A DNA stretch of 64,000 bases from Fusobacteriaceae bacterium (GTDB lineage: Bacteria; Fusobacteriota; Fusobacteriia; Fusobacteriales; Fusobacteriaceae): the NCBI GenBank assembly GCA_031272775.1, contig JAISTB010000037.1:1-64000 (forward strand). Reading direction: 5' to 3'. Each line of letters starts with the position of its first letter. Position 1 is the first letter of the stretch. Positions 18,701 through 27,976 of the stretch are shown one piece after another. A program made the translations under genes and the position numbers. Under the pieces are notes generated by a model that was given only the letters and a program-made list of their open reading frames with translations, was not told the DNA's origin and did not search any database.

Positions 18701-19319
18701 GGCCTATGATATCGGCTATGGCGGTCTTGATCACGTGCTGGCGGCGGGGAAGGACATCAACGTCCTCGTCCTCGACACGGAAGTCTACTCCAACACAGGC
18801 GGCCAGTCCTCCAAATCCACGGGGACCGCGGCTGTGGCCAAATTCGCCGCGGCGGGGAAGGAAGTCAAGAAAAAGGACCTCGGACGCATGGCCATGAGCT
18901 ACGGCTACGTCTATGTGGCCCAGGTGGCCATGGGCTACGACTTGAACCAGACGCTGACCGCCCTCAGGGAAGCGGAAGCCTATCCGGGACCTTCCCTCGT
19001 CATCGCCTATTGCCCCTGTATCGAGCACGGGCCTAAGATCGGCATGGGACACAGCCAGGAAGAAATCAAGCGGGCCGTGGAGGCCGGGTACTGGCAGTGC
19101 TACCGCTACGATCCCCGACGGAAGGACGAGGGAAAAAATCCCTTTATCCTCGATTCCAAAGCGCCCACAGGCGACCTGCAGGCCTTTCTCGATTCCGAGA
19201 ACCGCTTCGGCTCCCTGGCGCTGGCCTATCCCGACAGGGCCGATTACCTCTACGCCAAGGCGAAAAAAGACGCCCTCGAGCGCTACGAGGTCTACAAGCG
19301 CCTCGCTGAGGAAAAATAA
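15780..19319 (+). CDS. nifJ: Pyruvate:ferredoxin (flavodoxin) oxidoreductase, first copy
   Basis: 1179 residues, a full single-chain PFOR that turns pyruvate and CoA into acetyl-CoA, CO2 and reduced ferredoxin. Domain I has FPITPSSPMAE at about residues 28-38. The ferredoxin-like domain at about 695-765 carries two [4Fe-4S] motifs, CIQCNRCAFVCPHA and CTGCGSCANLCPA. The C-terminal TPP domain has the proximal cluster CAGCAETPY and GDGWAYDIGYGGLDHVL (about 975-991). An immediate second copy follows at 19398. This copy differs at several positions (CAGCAE against CPGCGE; GDHSDVMGCR against GDHQDVYAAR), so the two are diverged paralogues and not a fresh duplication. Confidence 0.95.
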   Translation: MSKWKDAMDGNTAAAYISYAFTEVAGIFPITPSSPMAELVDEWAAKGKKNLFGQTVKVVEMQSEGGASGTVHGSLQAGALTTTYTASQGLLLMIPNMYKIAGEFLPGVFHVSARTLSVHALSIFGDHSDVMGCRMTGFAMLSSASPQEVMDLGAVAHLSAIRGRIPFLHFFDGFRTSHEVQKIDVLDYEDLRPLVDWAEVDAFRKRALNPEHPCTRGTTVNPDIFFQSREAGDEYIQKLPDIVENYMKEINKLTGRNYELFEYYGAPDADRVVIAMCSVAETVREVVDKLNAGGEKVGMIAVRLYRPFSPKHLIAALPKSVKKVATLDRTKEPGCMGEPLYQDVCTAFQQKGVQIAVTGGRYGLASKDTTPDQIAAVYVELAKDEPKNSFTIGITDDVYGSSLPSVAGFTVEDKDASAYKIWGLGSDGTVGANKNSIKIIGETTDFYTQAYFVYDSKKSGGLTQSHLRVGKNPIRSTYLVGAADFVACHNPTYVDKYDLVRELKAGGVFLLNCPWKTVAELETALPPSMKKALAEKDAKLYVIDAIGIARELGLGNRTNSILQAAFFKLTDIIPLELAVKEMKEAIYKTYYTKRGQDVVDQNYASVDRGLTEITRIAIPESWKGLTPESADYSALPEFIREIVIPMNRQEGDAIPVSLLKKYGCEDGSWPHGTSKYEKRGVAVDVPQWSPENCIQCNRCAFVCPHAAIRPALLDENEKKAAPASFETLKATGPGLDKYAYRVQVSPYDCTGCGSCANLCPAKEKALVMKPFATQAAQGANWDYFYDKVSVKTDAVNSRTVKNSQFAKPYFEFSGACAGCAETPYIKLATQLFGRKMVITNASGCSTAYGASMPSTPYTADERGIGPAWAMSLFEDNAEYAYGFLVGHEAVSLELCQRVLDLKNAGVAVAEAEEYLAKRNDFEASDLAAEKLTAALAALPAGKLTGDVAEAARYILKNSEYLTKKSFWAFGGDGWAYDIGYGGLDHVLAAGKDINVLVLDTEVYSNTGGQSSKSTGTAAVAKFAAAGKEVKKKDLGRMAMSYGYVYVAQVAMGYDLNQTLTALREAEAYPGPSLVIAYCPCIEHGPKIGMGHSQEEIKRAVEAGYWQCYRYDPRRKDEGKNPFILDSKAPTGDLQAFLDSENRFGSLALAYPDRADYLYAKAKKDALERYEVYKRLAEEK

Positions 19320-19397
19320 GACCCGGGAGCAAATCAACCCAAGCGACAAACTACCTGTTATATAAAATTAATTGTTTAGAAGGAGGAATATTGTCTT

Positions 19398-22300
19398 ATG
19401 AGTAAAATCATGCAAACAATGGACGGAAATCAGGCTGCGGCATACGCTTCTTACGCCTTTACGGAAGTAGCGGGGATCTATCCCATCACGCCGTCGTCCC
19501 CCATGGCCGAGTATGTGGACGAATGGGCTGCCAAAGGGATGAAGAACATCTTCGGGGTCCCCGTAAAAGTAGTGGAAATGCAATCGGAAGGAGGCGCCGC
19601 CGGCACCGTTCACGGTTCGCTGCAAGCGGGGGCCCTGACGACGACCTATACCGCTTCCCAGGGACTGCTGCTCAAAGTGCCCAACATGTACAAAATTGCC
19701 GGCGAATTGCTGCCCGGCGTGATCCACGTATCGGCGAGATCGTTGTCGGCTCAGGCCCTTTCGATCTTCGGGGATCATCAGGACGTTTACGCGGCCCGGC
19801 AGACGGGATTCGCCATGCTGGCGTCCAATTCCGTGCAGGAAGTTATGGATCTGGGCGGCGTCGCGCATCTGGCCGCCATCAAGACACGTGTACCGTTTTT
19901 ACACTTTTTCGACGGGTTCAGAACATCCCATGAAATACAGAAAGTCGAAGTGATCGATTTCGAAGTCTTCAAAAAACTGATCGACATGAAGGCCGTGGAG
20001 GAATTCCGGGCCCGGGCCCTCAATCCCGAACATCCCGTAACCAGGGGAACGGCCCAGAACGAGGACATCTATTTCCAGACCCGGGAAGCCCAGAACAAGT
20101 TCTTTGACGCGGTACCCGACGTCGTGGCGGGCTACATGGCCGACATCTCCAAGGCCGTGGGCCGCGAATACAAGCCCTTTACCTATTACGGGGCCCCTGA
20201 CGCCGAAAACATTCTTGTGGCCATGGGTTCCGTGTGTCCGGTGGCCGAGGAAACCGTCGACTATCTGAACAAAAAAGGACAGAAGGTCGGCATTCTCGAA
20301 GTTCATCTGTATCGGCCCTTCTCGGAAAAATACTTCTTTGACGTACTGCCGAAGACCGTCAAGAAAATCGCGGTCCTCGACCGGACCAAAGAGCCCGGAT
20401 CCCTCGGAGAGCCGCTGCTCCTGGACGTAAAGTCGCTGTTCTTCGGGAAAGCCAACGCGCCCCTGATCATCGGCGGACGCTACGGACTCTCGTCCCGGGA
20501 TACGAACCCGACCCATGTGGCGGCTGTCTATGAGAACCTCGCCAAGGCCGAACCCAAGGACAAATTTACCGTGGGCATCATCGACGACGTGACCGGCACG
20601 AACATTCCCCTTCCCGAAGAAGTGGACCTCGACCTGCCGGGAACCCGAGAATGTCTGTTCTTCGGACTCGGCGCCGACGGCACCGTGGGCGCCAACAAAA
20701 ACTCTATCAAGATTATCGGCGATCACACGGAGCAGTACGCCCAGGCCTATTTCGCCTATGACTCCAAGAAGTCCGGCGGCGTGACCCGCTCCCATCTGCG
20801 CTTCGGGAAAAATCCCATCAAGTCCAGCTATCTCGTAACTCAGCCGCATTTTGTGGCCTGTTCCGTACCGGCTTATCTGGACAAATACGACATGACCTCG
20901 GGCATCCGCAAGGGCGGGAGCTTCCTGTTGAACTGCATCTGGAGCAAGGAAGAGGCCGTGGCCAACATCCCCAACAAAGTTAAACGGGATCTCGCGAAAA
21001 AAGGCGCGAAATTATACATCATCAACGCGACGAAACTGGCCGAGGATATCGGGCTCGGACAGCGGACGAATACGATCATGCAGTCGGCCTTCTTCAAACT
21101 GGCGGACATCATCCCCTATGAGGAAGCCCTGACCTACATGAAGGAATACACGAAGAAGACCTATCAGAAAAAAGGCGAGGAAATCGTCAAGATGAATTAC
21201 GCGGCCATTGACGTCGGCGCCGACGGCCTCGTGGAAATCCCCGTGGATCCGGCCTGGGCCAATCTCAAAGACGAGTCCGCGGCGGCGGAATGCGCCACTT
21301 GCGGCGCGCTCTGCAACGGCGGAGACGACGCGACCATCAATTTCGTCAAGAAGATCGTGGAACCCGTAAACGCCATGCAGGGTTACGGGCTGCCCGTATC
21401 GACCTTCAACGGCTATGAGGACGGAACCTTTGAAAACGGCACCGCCGCCCATGAAAAGAGAGGCATCGCCGTAGACGTACCGGTTTGGGTACCCGAGAAC
21501 TGTATCCAGTGCAACCAATGCGCTTATGTCTGTCCCCACGCGGTCGTACGCCCCTTCCTGTTGACGAAGGAAGAAAAGGAAAAGGCGCCCGTAGAACTTG
21601 CGACGCTGAAGGCCGTGGGCAAAGGGCTCGAGAATCACGAATTCAAAATCCAGATTTCGCCCCTCGATTGCACGGGCTGCGGCTCCTGCGCCAATGTCTG
21701 TCCCGCGCCCAAGGGAAAAGCGCTGGTCATGAAACCCATCGCCGATTCCGTGGCGGCCGGCGAAGTGCAGAAAGCCGACTATGTCTTCAACCAGGTAAGC
21801 TATAAGACCGAATTTATGACGTCCGACACCGTAAAGGGATCTCAGTTTGCCCAGCCGCTCTTCGAGTACTCGGGCGCCTGCCCCGGTTGCGGCGAGACGC
21901 CTTATCTGAAGCTGATCACCCAGCTGTTTGGAGACCGGATGATGGTCGCCAACGCCACAGGCTGCTCCTCCATTTACAGCGGATCGGCGCCCGCGACGCC
22001 CTATGCCAAGAACAAAGACGGCAAAGGACCCTCCTGGGGTTCCTCCCTCTTTGAGGACAACGCCGAGTATGGCATGGGTATGCACGTGGCCGTGGAAACC
22101 CTCCGGAACCGGATTCAGTCCATTATGGAAACGAATATGGACAAAGTTTCCCCCGAGACCCAGCTCATGTACAAGGAATGGATCGCGACCCGGGACGACG
22201 GCGCAAAGAGTGCCGAATGCGTCGCGAAGCTCGTGCCCTACCTTGCCGCCAGAGCCGCCGAGGGCTGCCCCATCGCCAAAGAGCTGCTGTCGCTCAAGCA

Positions 22301-22988
22301 ATATTTCGCCAAGAAATCCCAGTGGATCTTCGGCGGAGACGGTTGGGGCTATGACATCGGCTACGGCGGACTGGATCATGTGCTGGCGTCCAAGGAAGAC
22401 GTCAATGTGGTTATCCTCGATACGGAAGTCTACTCCAACACGGGCGGACAGGCGTCCAAGTCGACGCCCACGGGGGCTGTGGCCAAATTCGCCGCCGCCG
22501 GAAAACCCGTCAAGAAAAAGGATATGGCCGCTATCGCCATGTCTTACGGACATATCTATGTGGCCCAGGTTTCCATGGGCGCCAATCAGGCCCAGTTCCT
22601 GAAGGCCGTCAAGGAAGCGGAAGCCTACAAGGGACCCTCGCTGATCATCGCCTACGCGCCCTGTATCAATCACGGCGTAAGAAAGGGCATGAACAAGGTC
22701 CAGACGGAAATGAAGCTCGCCACAGAATGCGGTTACTGGCCGATTTTCCGCTACAATCCGGCCCTCGAAGCCGAAGGGAAGAATCCCCTTGTTCTCGACT
22801 GCAAGGAACCTGTTTGGGAAAAATACGACGAGTACTTGCTTGGCGAGACGAGATACGCGACGCTGATGGCGTCCAAGCCCGCCGAAGCGAAAGAACTCTT
22901 CGCCCGGAACAAGGCCGAGGCCCAGCGGCGCTGGAGACAATACCAGAGACTGGCCTCCCTGGATTTCTCCGCGGAAAAGGCGCAGTAA
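19398..22988 (+). CDS. nifJ: Pyruvate:ferredoxin (flavodoxin) oxidoreductase, second copy
   Basis: 1196 residues with the same domain order as its neighbour: YPITPSSPMAE, GDHQDVYAARQTGFAML, clusters CIQCNQCAYVCPHA and CTGCGSCANVCPA, proximal cluster CPGCGETPY and TPP motif GDGWGYDIGYGGLDHVL. It carries an insertion with extra cysteines, C632-x2-C635-x3-C639, in a loop before the ferredoxin domain that the first copy lacks. AGAAGGAGG precedes the ATG. The 78-base gap after the first copy has no clear promoter or terminator, so both are probably on one transcript ended at 23037. Its motifs look the more conventional of the two, so it may be the main enzyme; that is inference. Confidence 0.95.
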   Translation: MSKIMQTMDGNQAAAYASYAFTEVAGIYPITPSSPMAEYVDEWAAKGMKNIFGVPVKVVEMQSEGGAAGTVHGSLQAGALTTTYTASQGLLLKVPNMYKIAGELLPGVIHVSARSLSAQALSIFGDHQDVYAARQTGFAMLASNSVQEVMDLGGVAHLAAIKTRVPFLHFFDGFRTSHEIQKVEVIDFEVFKKLIDMKAVEEFRARALNPEHPVTRGTAQNEDIYFQTREAQNKFFDAVPDVVAGYMADISKAVGREYKPFTYYGAPDAENILVAMGSVCPVAEETVDYLNKKGQKVGILEVHLYRPFSEKYFFDVLPKTVKKIAVLDRTKEPGSLGEPLLLDVKSLFFGKANAPLIIGGRYGLSSRDTNPTHVAAVYENLAKAEPKDKFTVGIIDDVTGTNIPLPEEVDLDLPGTRECLFFGLGADGTVGANKNSIKIIGDHTEQYAQAYFAYDSKKSGGVTRSHLRFGKNPIKSSYLVTQPHFVACSVPAYLDKYDMTSGIRKGGSFLLNCIWSKEEAVANIPNKVKRDLAKKGAKLYIINATKLAEDIGLGQRTNTIMQSAFFKLADIIPYEEALTYMKEYTKKTYQKKGEEIVKMNYAAIDVGADGLVEIPVDPAWANLKDESAAAECATCGALCNGGDDATINFVKKIVEPVNAMQGYGLPVSTFNGYEDGTFENGTAAHEKRGIAVDVPVWVPENCIQCNQCAYVCPHAVVRPFLLTKEEKEKAPVELATLKAVGKGLENHEFKIQISPLDCTGCGSCANVCPAPKGKALVMKPIADSVAAGEVQKADYVFNQVSYKTEFMTSDTVKGSQFAQPLFEYSGACPGCGETPYLKLITQLFGDRMMVANATGCSSIYSGSAPATPYAKNKDGKGPSWGSSLFEDNAEYGMGMHVAVETLRNRIQSIMETNMDKVSPETQLMYKEWIATRDDGAKSAECVAKLVPYLAARAAEGCPIAKELLSLKQYFAKKSQWIFGGDGWGYDIGYGGLDHVLASKEDVNVVILDTEVYSNTGGQASKSTPTGAVAKFAAAGKPVKKKDMAAIAMSYGHIYVAQVSMGANQAQFLKAVKEAEAYKGPSLIIAYAPCINHGVRKGMNKVQTEMKLATECGYWPIFRYNPALEAEGKNPLVLDCKEPVWEKYDEYLLGETRYATLMASKPAEAKELFARNKAEAQRRWRQYQRLASLDFSAEKAQ

Positions 22989-23004
22989 AAGAGGAAATTT
23001 GCAT

Positions 23005-23037
23005 AAAAAAACCCGCCGAACAACCGGCGGGTTTTTT
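23005..23037. terminator. Bidirectional terminator between PFOR and ispA
   Basis: A perfect 7-base-pair GC stem (23012-23018 with 23025-23031) with a 6-base loop is flanked by A7 on one side and T6 on the other. It can end the fermentation transcript from the left and the prfA-ispA transcript from the right. Confidence 0.9.
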
Positions 23038-23053
23038 ATGATTCCCTCTCCTT

Positions 23054-23944
23054 TTATTTTTCTCTGCTCCCCACAAAATCCGCCAGCTCCAGCATAAGCT
23101 CAGCTTCCGGCCCGCCGAATTCGTCGGCGAGGGCGGCCTTTGCCCGCTCTACGGTCTCCCGCAGCAGGCGTTTGCTCTCGTCCATGCCGATGATGGACGG
23201 ATAGGTGGATTTTCCGAGCCCGGCGTCGCTGCCGATGGGTTTGCCCAATTTTTCGAAATCGCCTTCCACGTCGAGGATGTCGTCCTTGATCTGAAAGGCG
23301 AGCCCCAGCGCTTCGGCGTATTGTTCGAGAGCTTCATACTCCCGCCCCGAAGCGTCTCCGATGATTGCGCCGCATTCCACGGGCAGCTTCAAAAGCCGTC
23401 CGGTCTTGTAGGCGTGCATAAACTGCAATTCCGAAAGATCTATTTTACGGCCTTCCCCTTCGATATCGACAATCTGCCCCGAGAGCATGCCGCCGATCCC
23501 GGCGTAATCGGCTGTTTTTGCGATAATCCGAACCGTCTGCTCCGGCGTCAGCAGGTCTTTGTTTCGCTCGGAGAGCACTTGAAAGGCAAAGGTCAGGAGC
23601 GCGTCCCCCACGAGGATCCCCTGGGCTTCGCCGAATTTTTTATGGGTCGTCAGCTTTCCTCTGCGGTAATCGTCGTTGTCGATGGCGGGCAGGTCGTCGT
23701 GGACGAGGGAATAGCCGTGGATCATCTCGATGCCCATGGCCGTGGGAATCCCCGCTTCCATTGGTTTTCCCAGCAAGCGCAACGTCAGGAACAGCAGGTT
23801 GGGCCGTATCCTTTTCCCGCCGTTCAGTATGGCGTAGCGCATCCCTTCCTTGATCACGTTTTCGTACGGGATTGCGGCCAGCGTCAGGTCGAGCTCTCTT
23901 TCCAGGATTTCATTGTTTTCCGCCAAGTAGTGTTTTAATTCCAT
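23054..23944 (-). CDS. ispA: Polyprenyl (farnesyl/geranyl) diphosphate synthase
   Basis: 296 residues, class I all-alpha prenyltransferase. The first aspartate-rich motif is LVHDDLPAIDND (about residues 80-91) and the second is QIKDDILDVEGD (about 220-231); GGKRIRPNLL precedes the first. It condenses isopentenyl units into farnesyl diphosphate for cell-wall lipid carriers and quinones. The ispA-type spacing in the first motif (DDLPAID) favours FPP synthase over the longer-chain enzymes. It follows xseB after 9 bases, the common xseB-ispA pair, and is the last gene of the prfA operon. The ispG gene for the same pathway is at 29444. Confidence 0.92.
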   Translation of the reverse strand: MELKHYLAENNEILERELDLTLAAIPYENVIKEGMRYAILNGGKRIRPNLLFLTLRLLGKPMEAGIPTAMGIEMIHGYSLVHDDLPAIDNDDYRRGKLTTHKKFGEAQGILVGDALLTFAFQVLSERNKDLLTPEQTVRIIAKTADYAGIGGMLSGQIVDIEGEGRKIDLSELQFMHAYKTGRLLKLPVECGAIIGDASGREYEALEQYAEALGLAFQIKDDILDVEGDFEKLGKPIGSDAGLGKSTYPSIIGMDESKRLLRETVERAKAALADEFGGPEAELMLELADFVGSREK

Positions 23945-23953
23945 GCTCCCTCC

Positions 23954-24169
23954 TCAAGATTCCGTCTTGATTTCTTCCGTGGTCCCGTCGGCGCCGACTT
24001 TGAAGATCTTTCCTTCCGCTTCCTTCAGCATATCCGAAGCCTCCTTGATCAGGTCCATGGCTTCTCCGTAGGCCTTGACGGATTCGTCGAGACTCAGTTC
24101 CCCGTTTTCCAGTTTGCCGATGATGGCGTCTATCGTTGCCAGATGTTCCTCAAATGTTTTCGCGCTCAT
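23954..24169 (-). CDS. xseB: Exodeoxyribonuclease VII small subunit
   Basis: 71 residues from ATG 24169, which lies inside the end of rsmD (20-base overlap). XseB binds XseA to form a nuclease that degrades single-stranded DNA. The short helical protein has the typical FEEHLATIDAIIGKLENGEL and SLDESVKAYGEAMDLIK stretches. No xseA is present in the window. An upstream reading of the frame exists but would run deep into rsmD and is not needed. Confidence 0.9.
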   Translation of the reverse strand: MSAKTFEEHLATIDAIIGKLENGELSLDESVKAYGEAMDLIKEASDMLKEAEGKIFKVGADGTTEEIKTES

Positions 24170-24722
24170 CCGCCGCCTCCTCATAAAACGTAAACACCTT
24201 GTTCCGGTATTCCCGCTCGCTTGTTTGATGAAAATTCTTGATATTCGGGGGCAATTTTTCCCCCTTGTGATGCTCGCAGACAATGAGTCCGCCCGGGGCC
24301 AATACCTTGTGCCGGGCGATATTTTCGACGACCCGTTTGCACAATTCCTCCGTGTAGGGCGGATCCATAAAGATCAGATCGAATTTTTCCCCCTTGCGCC
24401 CGAGGATGCTGAGCGCCCGGAACACGTCATTTTTGTAGGCCCGGCAGCTTTCGGCGAATCCGAGCGTATTGGTATTTTCGATAATGATCGAAAGGGCCTC
24501 GGGATCGGACTCGATCATGACCGCCCGGGCCGCGCCTCGACTCAGGGCTTCGAGGGCCATGGCGCCGCTGCCGCTGAAGAGGTCCAGGAAAACGCTCCCG
24601 GGAATCCGGGCCGCCAGAATCGAAAAAAGCGCTTCCCGCAAGACGCCCAGCGTCGGCCGGGTTTCCGTTCCTTTTTTGCTTTTGAGGGTCCTTCCCTTAC
24701 GCGTTCCCGCGATAATGCGCAT
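24150..24722 (-). CDS. rsmD: 16S rRNA (guanine966-N2)-methyltransferase
   Basis: 190 residues. The N-terminus MRIIAGTRKGRTLKS and TRPTLGVLREALFSIL are typical of RsmD. The SAM motif is FLDLFSGSGAMALEALSRGA (about residues 45-64), and the catalytic DPPY sits in IFMDPPYTEEL (about 115-125). It methylates G966 of 16S rRNA during 30S assembly. In many genomes rsmD is next to coaD; here it lies between queA (8 bases upstream) and xseB (overlap). Confidence 0.93.
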   Translation of the reverse strand: MRIIAGTRKGRTLKSKKGTETRPTLGVLREALFSILAARIPGSVFLDLFSGSGAMALEALSRGAARAVMIESDPEALSIIIENTNTLGFAESCRAYKNDVFRALSILGRKGEKFDLIFMDPPYTEELCKRVVENIARHKVLAPGGLIVCEHHKGEKLPPNIKNFHQTSEREYRNKVFTFYEEAADERENI

Positions 24723-24730
24723 AATGCCTC

Positions 24731-25762
24731 CTATCGGATAAACATGGCGTCTCCGAAACTGAAAAAATGGTATTTTTCACGAACCGCCCGATCGTAGGCC
24801 GTAAGCATGATCTCCCGCGTGGCAAAGGCCGAGACGAGCATCAGCAGCGTCGATTTGGGCAGGTGAAAATTCGTGATCAGGGCGTCCACGACCCGGAATT
24901 GAAAGCCCGGATAGATGAAAATGTCGGTGCTCCCCTTCCCCGGGGCCACAACGCCTTTTCCGTCGGCAATGGTTTCCAGCGTCCGCACCGTCGTCGTACC
25001 AACGGCCACGATACGTCTTCCTTGGGCCTTGGCCTCGTTGATGAGGGCGCAAGCCTCCGGACTTGCCTCGAAGGTCTCCTCGTGCATTTTGTGGTCTCTG
25101 GCGTCGTCCGCTTTAACCGGCCGGAACGTTCCCAAGCCCACGTCGAGAAAAATATCTACTATTTTTATCCCTTTTTCTTTGATCTTTCCCAAGAGCTCTT
25201 TCGTAAAATGAAGTCCCGCCGTCGGCGCGGCCACCGATTCCCCGCGCTCGGCGTAGACGGTCTGGTAGCGGTCCTTCTGTCGCAGTTCTTCGACGATATA
25301 GGGCGGCAGGGGCATATTGCCGAGACGGTCGAGAATCTCCTCAAAGACGCCCTCATAGGTAAAGCGGATCAGGCGTTTTCCGTCTTCGCCGACCCCCGAC
25401 AGCTGGCCCCGGAGCTCGCGGTTTTCTCCGACGATGAGGCTTTGTCCGGTTTTCAGGCGCTTGGCGGGCTTCAAGAGACATTCCCAGTTGTCTCTGTCGA
25501 TCCGCTTCAGGAGCAGGATTTCAACGACGCCCCCCGTTTCCTTATGCCCGTAGAGCCTCGCGGGAATGACCCGGGTCGCGTTCCGGACGAGGACGTCGCC
25601 GGGCCGGAGTTCATCCAAAATCCCGTAAAAAAGTGTTTCCTTGATGGCCCCGGTCCGCCGGTCCACGATCATCAGGCGGGAATGGTCCCTGGGTTCCCGG
25701 GGCTGCTGCCCGATCAGTTCTTTGGGGAGCGGGTAATCATAATCAATCAGCTTTGTCGACAT
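24731..25762 (-). CDS. queA: S-adenosylmethionine:tRNA ribosyltransferase-isomerase
   Basis: 343 residues. It adds the cyclopentenediol precursor to preQ1-modified tRNA in queuosine synthesis. Signatures are YPLPKELIGQQPREPRDHSRL near the N-terminus, AAPTAGLHFT at about residues 163-172, VGLGTFRPVKADD at about 205-217 and the C-terminal NFHLPKSTLLMLVSAF. The start overlaps the prmC end by 16 bases. No other queuosine genes are visible in the window. Confidence 0.96.
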   Translation of the reverse strand: MSTKLIDYDYPLPKELIGQQPREPRDHSRLMIVDRRTGAIKETLFYGILDELRPGDVLVRNATRVIPARLYGHKETGGVVEILLLKRIDRDNWECLLKPAKRLKTGQSLIVGENRELRGQLSGVGEDGKRLIRFTYEGVFEEILDRLGNMPLPPYIVEELRQKDRYQTVYAERGESVAAPTAGLHFTKELLGKIKEKGIKIVDIFLDVGLGTFRPVKADDARDHKMHEETFEASPEACALINEAKAQGRRIVAVGTTTVRTLETIADGKGVVAPGKGSTDIFIYPGFQFRVVDALITNFHLPKSTLLMLVSAFATREIMLTAYDRAVREKYHFFSFGDAMFIR

Positions 25763-26856
25763 TTTCCCACCACGACGCGGTCGTTGCCGCCGTAATCCTT
25801 TCCGGTCAGCGCGACATCGAAACGATGCTTTTCGAGAATATCGCCAACGGCCGCCGCCTGGGCCCTGCCGATCTCAAATACGAGCCAGCCCCCTTCCGTG
25901 AGGTAATCGCCGGCTTCCCGGGCGATGGCCTCATAAAAGCGCAGACCGTCAGCCCCGTCGGTCAGGGCTGATTTTGCCTCGTAGCGCAATACTTCGGGCA
26001 TGAGTTCCTCATATTCTTTTTGGGAAATGTAGGGCGGATTGGACACGATCAGCTGATAGCGCTCTCCTTTGAGGGCCGAGAACAAGTCCGATTTTATAAA
26101 TTTGATATTATTTGTATTGTTTTTGAGCTTGTTTTTTTCCGAAAGGGAAAGGGCCGCGGGATTGATGTCGACGCCGGTCACGTCCGCCTCCGGCAGTTCC
26201 ATGGCAAGCGCGATGCCGATGGCGCCGCAGCCGCAGCCGAGGTCAAGGACTTTGGGCTTTTCCATGCCGCTCAAGAGATGTTTCGCCTGCTCCGCGACAA
26301 CTTCGGTGTCGGGCCGCGGGATCAGGACGCCCTCCGCCATCAGAAAAGGATACCCGTAAAATTCCCATTCGCCGATAATATACTGAAGCGGTTTTCTGTA
26401 TTTTCCTCGCCGGACGAGCAACTCCCGGATCAGATCCTTTTCCGGATCCGCGATCTCTCCCCGGAGCCGGGCGGTCAAAAGGGAGCGCCGGACCTTGAGC
26501 GCGTGGGCAAAGAGATGTTCCGCGTCTGTCCCGGCGTTGGGGACGCCGTATTTTTCAAGGTATTCGGCGGATTTTCGCAGCAACTCCCGGTTTTCCGCAA
26601 GCCAATCGACCTTCCCGGCGCTTTCCGCGGCGAGGATCCCGTCGACGTCGCCGCCGTTTTCGGCCACTTTGCGCAGACAGGCTTTGATCTGCTCTTTCTC
26701 GGTTGAGGACAGTTCCCGGTCAAAATTCGCGTAGAGGTAAATCTTGTCGCAGCACAGCACGCGGGCGATGATTTTTTCACCGGCGAGCCGCGCCTTGGGA
26801 ATATTTCGTTCCTCCAGATACCGGGCGGAAAATTTCAGGATCTCCAACAGGTTCAT
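25747..26856 (-). CDS. prmC: Release factor glutamine N5-methyltransferase with doubled N-terminal domain
   Basis: 369 residues against about 280 for typical PrmC. It methylates the glutamine of the GGQ motif in release factors, and prfA lies directly upstream with a 4-base overlap. The catalytic [17 protein letters not shown] is at about residue 260 and the SAM motif [16 protein letters not shown] at about 205. The extra length is at the front: residues 1-65 ([20 protein letters not shown]...) resemble residues about 90-150 ([20 protein letters not shown]...), so the helical substrate-recognition domain appears twice. The second copy connects normally to the catalytic domain. Confidence 0.94.
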   Translation of the reverse strand: MNLLEILKFSARYLEERNIPKARLAGEKIIARVLCCDKIYLYANFDRELSSTEKEQIKACLRKVAENGGDVDGILAAESAGKVDWLAENRELLRKSAEYLEKYGVPNAGTDAEHLFAHALKVRRSLLTARLRGEIADPEKDLIRELLVRRGKYRKPLQYIIGEWEFYGYPFLMAEGVLIPRPDTEVVAEQAKHLLSGMEKPKVLDLGCGCGAIGIALAMELPEADVTGVDINPAALSLSEKNKLKNNTNNIKFIKSDLFSALKGERYQLIVSNPPYISQKEYEELMPEVLRYEAKSALTDGADGLRFYEAIAREAGDYLTEGGWLVFEIGRAQAAAVGDILEKHRFDVALTGKDYGGNDRVVVGKCRQS

Positions 26857-27941
26857 GACTGCTCCGTCTCGCCCGAGAGGAGCTCCGCCTGGTGGAAGGT
26901 GATCAGGGCGTCGATCATTTCGTCAAGGTCTCCGTCGAGGAAGGCCTCGAGTCGGTAGACCGTAAACTTGATCCGATGATCCGTGATCCTCCCCTGGGGG
27001 AAATTATAAGTCCGGATTTTTTCCGAGCGGTCGCCGGTCCCCACTTGCAGCCTGCGCTGGCTCTCCACGGCCGAACGCTGTTTTTCGCTCTCCATGTCGT
27101 AGAGCTTTGAAAGCAGATGCCGCATGGCTTTTTCGCGGTTTTTGAGCTGGGAGCGCTCGTCCTGGCACTGGACGACGATGCCCGTGGGCAGATGGGTGAT
27201 CCTGACCGCGGAATCGGTCATATTCACGTGCTGTCCGCCCGCGCCGCCCGAGCGGTACGTATCAATTTTCAGGTCTTTGGGATCCACCTTGATCTCGGCG
27301 ATGTCCTCGATCTCCGGTAGCACGGCCACCGTCGCCGTCGACGTGTGGACGCGGCCCTGGGATTCCGTCTCGGGCACCCGCTGCACCCGGTGTACGCCCG
27401 ACTCGAATTTCAGCCGGGACCAGGCGCCGAGTCCGTTGATGTTGAAGACGACCTCCTTGAAGCCGCCGATGCCCAGCTCCTGCTTTTCCATGACTTCTAT
27501 CTTCCAGCGCCGTCTCTCCGCGTAGCGGCTGTACATCCGGAAGAGGTCCCCAGCGAAGAGGGCCGCCTCGTCGCCGCCCGCGCCCCCTCGGATCTCCACG
27601 ATGACGTTTTTGTCGTCGTTTTTGTCCCTGGGGAGCAGCAGAATTTTCAGCTCCTGCTCCAGGACCGGCAGAGCCTCCTCGAGGGATTTGAGCTCTTCAT
27701 GCATCATGTCCCGCATGTCGGCGTCCTTCTCATTTTTCAGGGCTTCCTTGATGTATTCGAAATCGGCGTTTTTCGCCTTGTACTCCTGGTATTTCCCGAC
27801 GACGGGCTCCAATTCTCGCAGATTTTTGTTGCACTCGATCATGAGACCGGGATTGTCCACGATCTCCGGCGAACTCAGCGTCCGCTGCAATTCCTGATAT
27901 TTTTCCACTACTTCTTCCAATTTTCCGAACAAGTTCTTCAA
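26853..27941 (-). CDS. prfA: Peptide chain release factor 1
   Basis: 362 residues, the normal length. It reads stop codons UAA and UAG and releases the peptide. The catalytic GGQ is in [19 protein letters not shown] (about residue 235). [18 protein letters not shown] precedes it, as in RF1; the exact tripeptide anticodon is not clear to me, but this block and the partner prmC support RF1 over RF2. It is the first gene of a six-gene operon behind the promoter at 27977-28006. Confidence 0.95.
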   Translation of the reverse strand: MKNLFGKLEEVVEKYQELQRTLSSPEIVDNPGLMIECNKNLRELEPVVGKYQEYKAKNADFEYIKEALKNEKDADMRDMMHEELKSLEEALPVLEQELKILLLPRDKNDDKNVIVEIRGGAGGDEAALFAGDLFRMYSRYAERRRWKIEVMEKQELGIGGFKEVVFNINGLGAWSRLKFESGVHRVQRVPETESQGRVHTSTATVAVLPEIEDIAEIKVDPKDLKIDTYRSGGAGGQHVNMTDSAVRITHLPTGIVVQCQDERSQLKNREKAMRHLLSKLYDMESEKQRSAVESQRRLQVGTGDRSEKIRTYNFPQGRITDHRIKFTVYRLEAFLDGDLDEMIDALITFHQAELLSGETEQS

Positions 27942-27976
27942 CTCCTTACTTTATCCGCAACTCTTTACGCAAAAAA

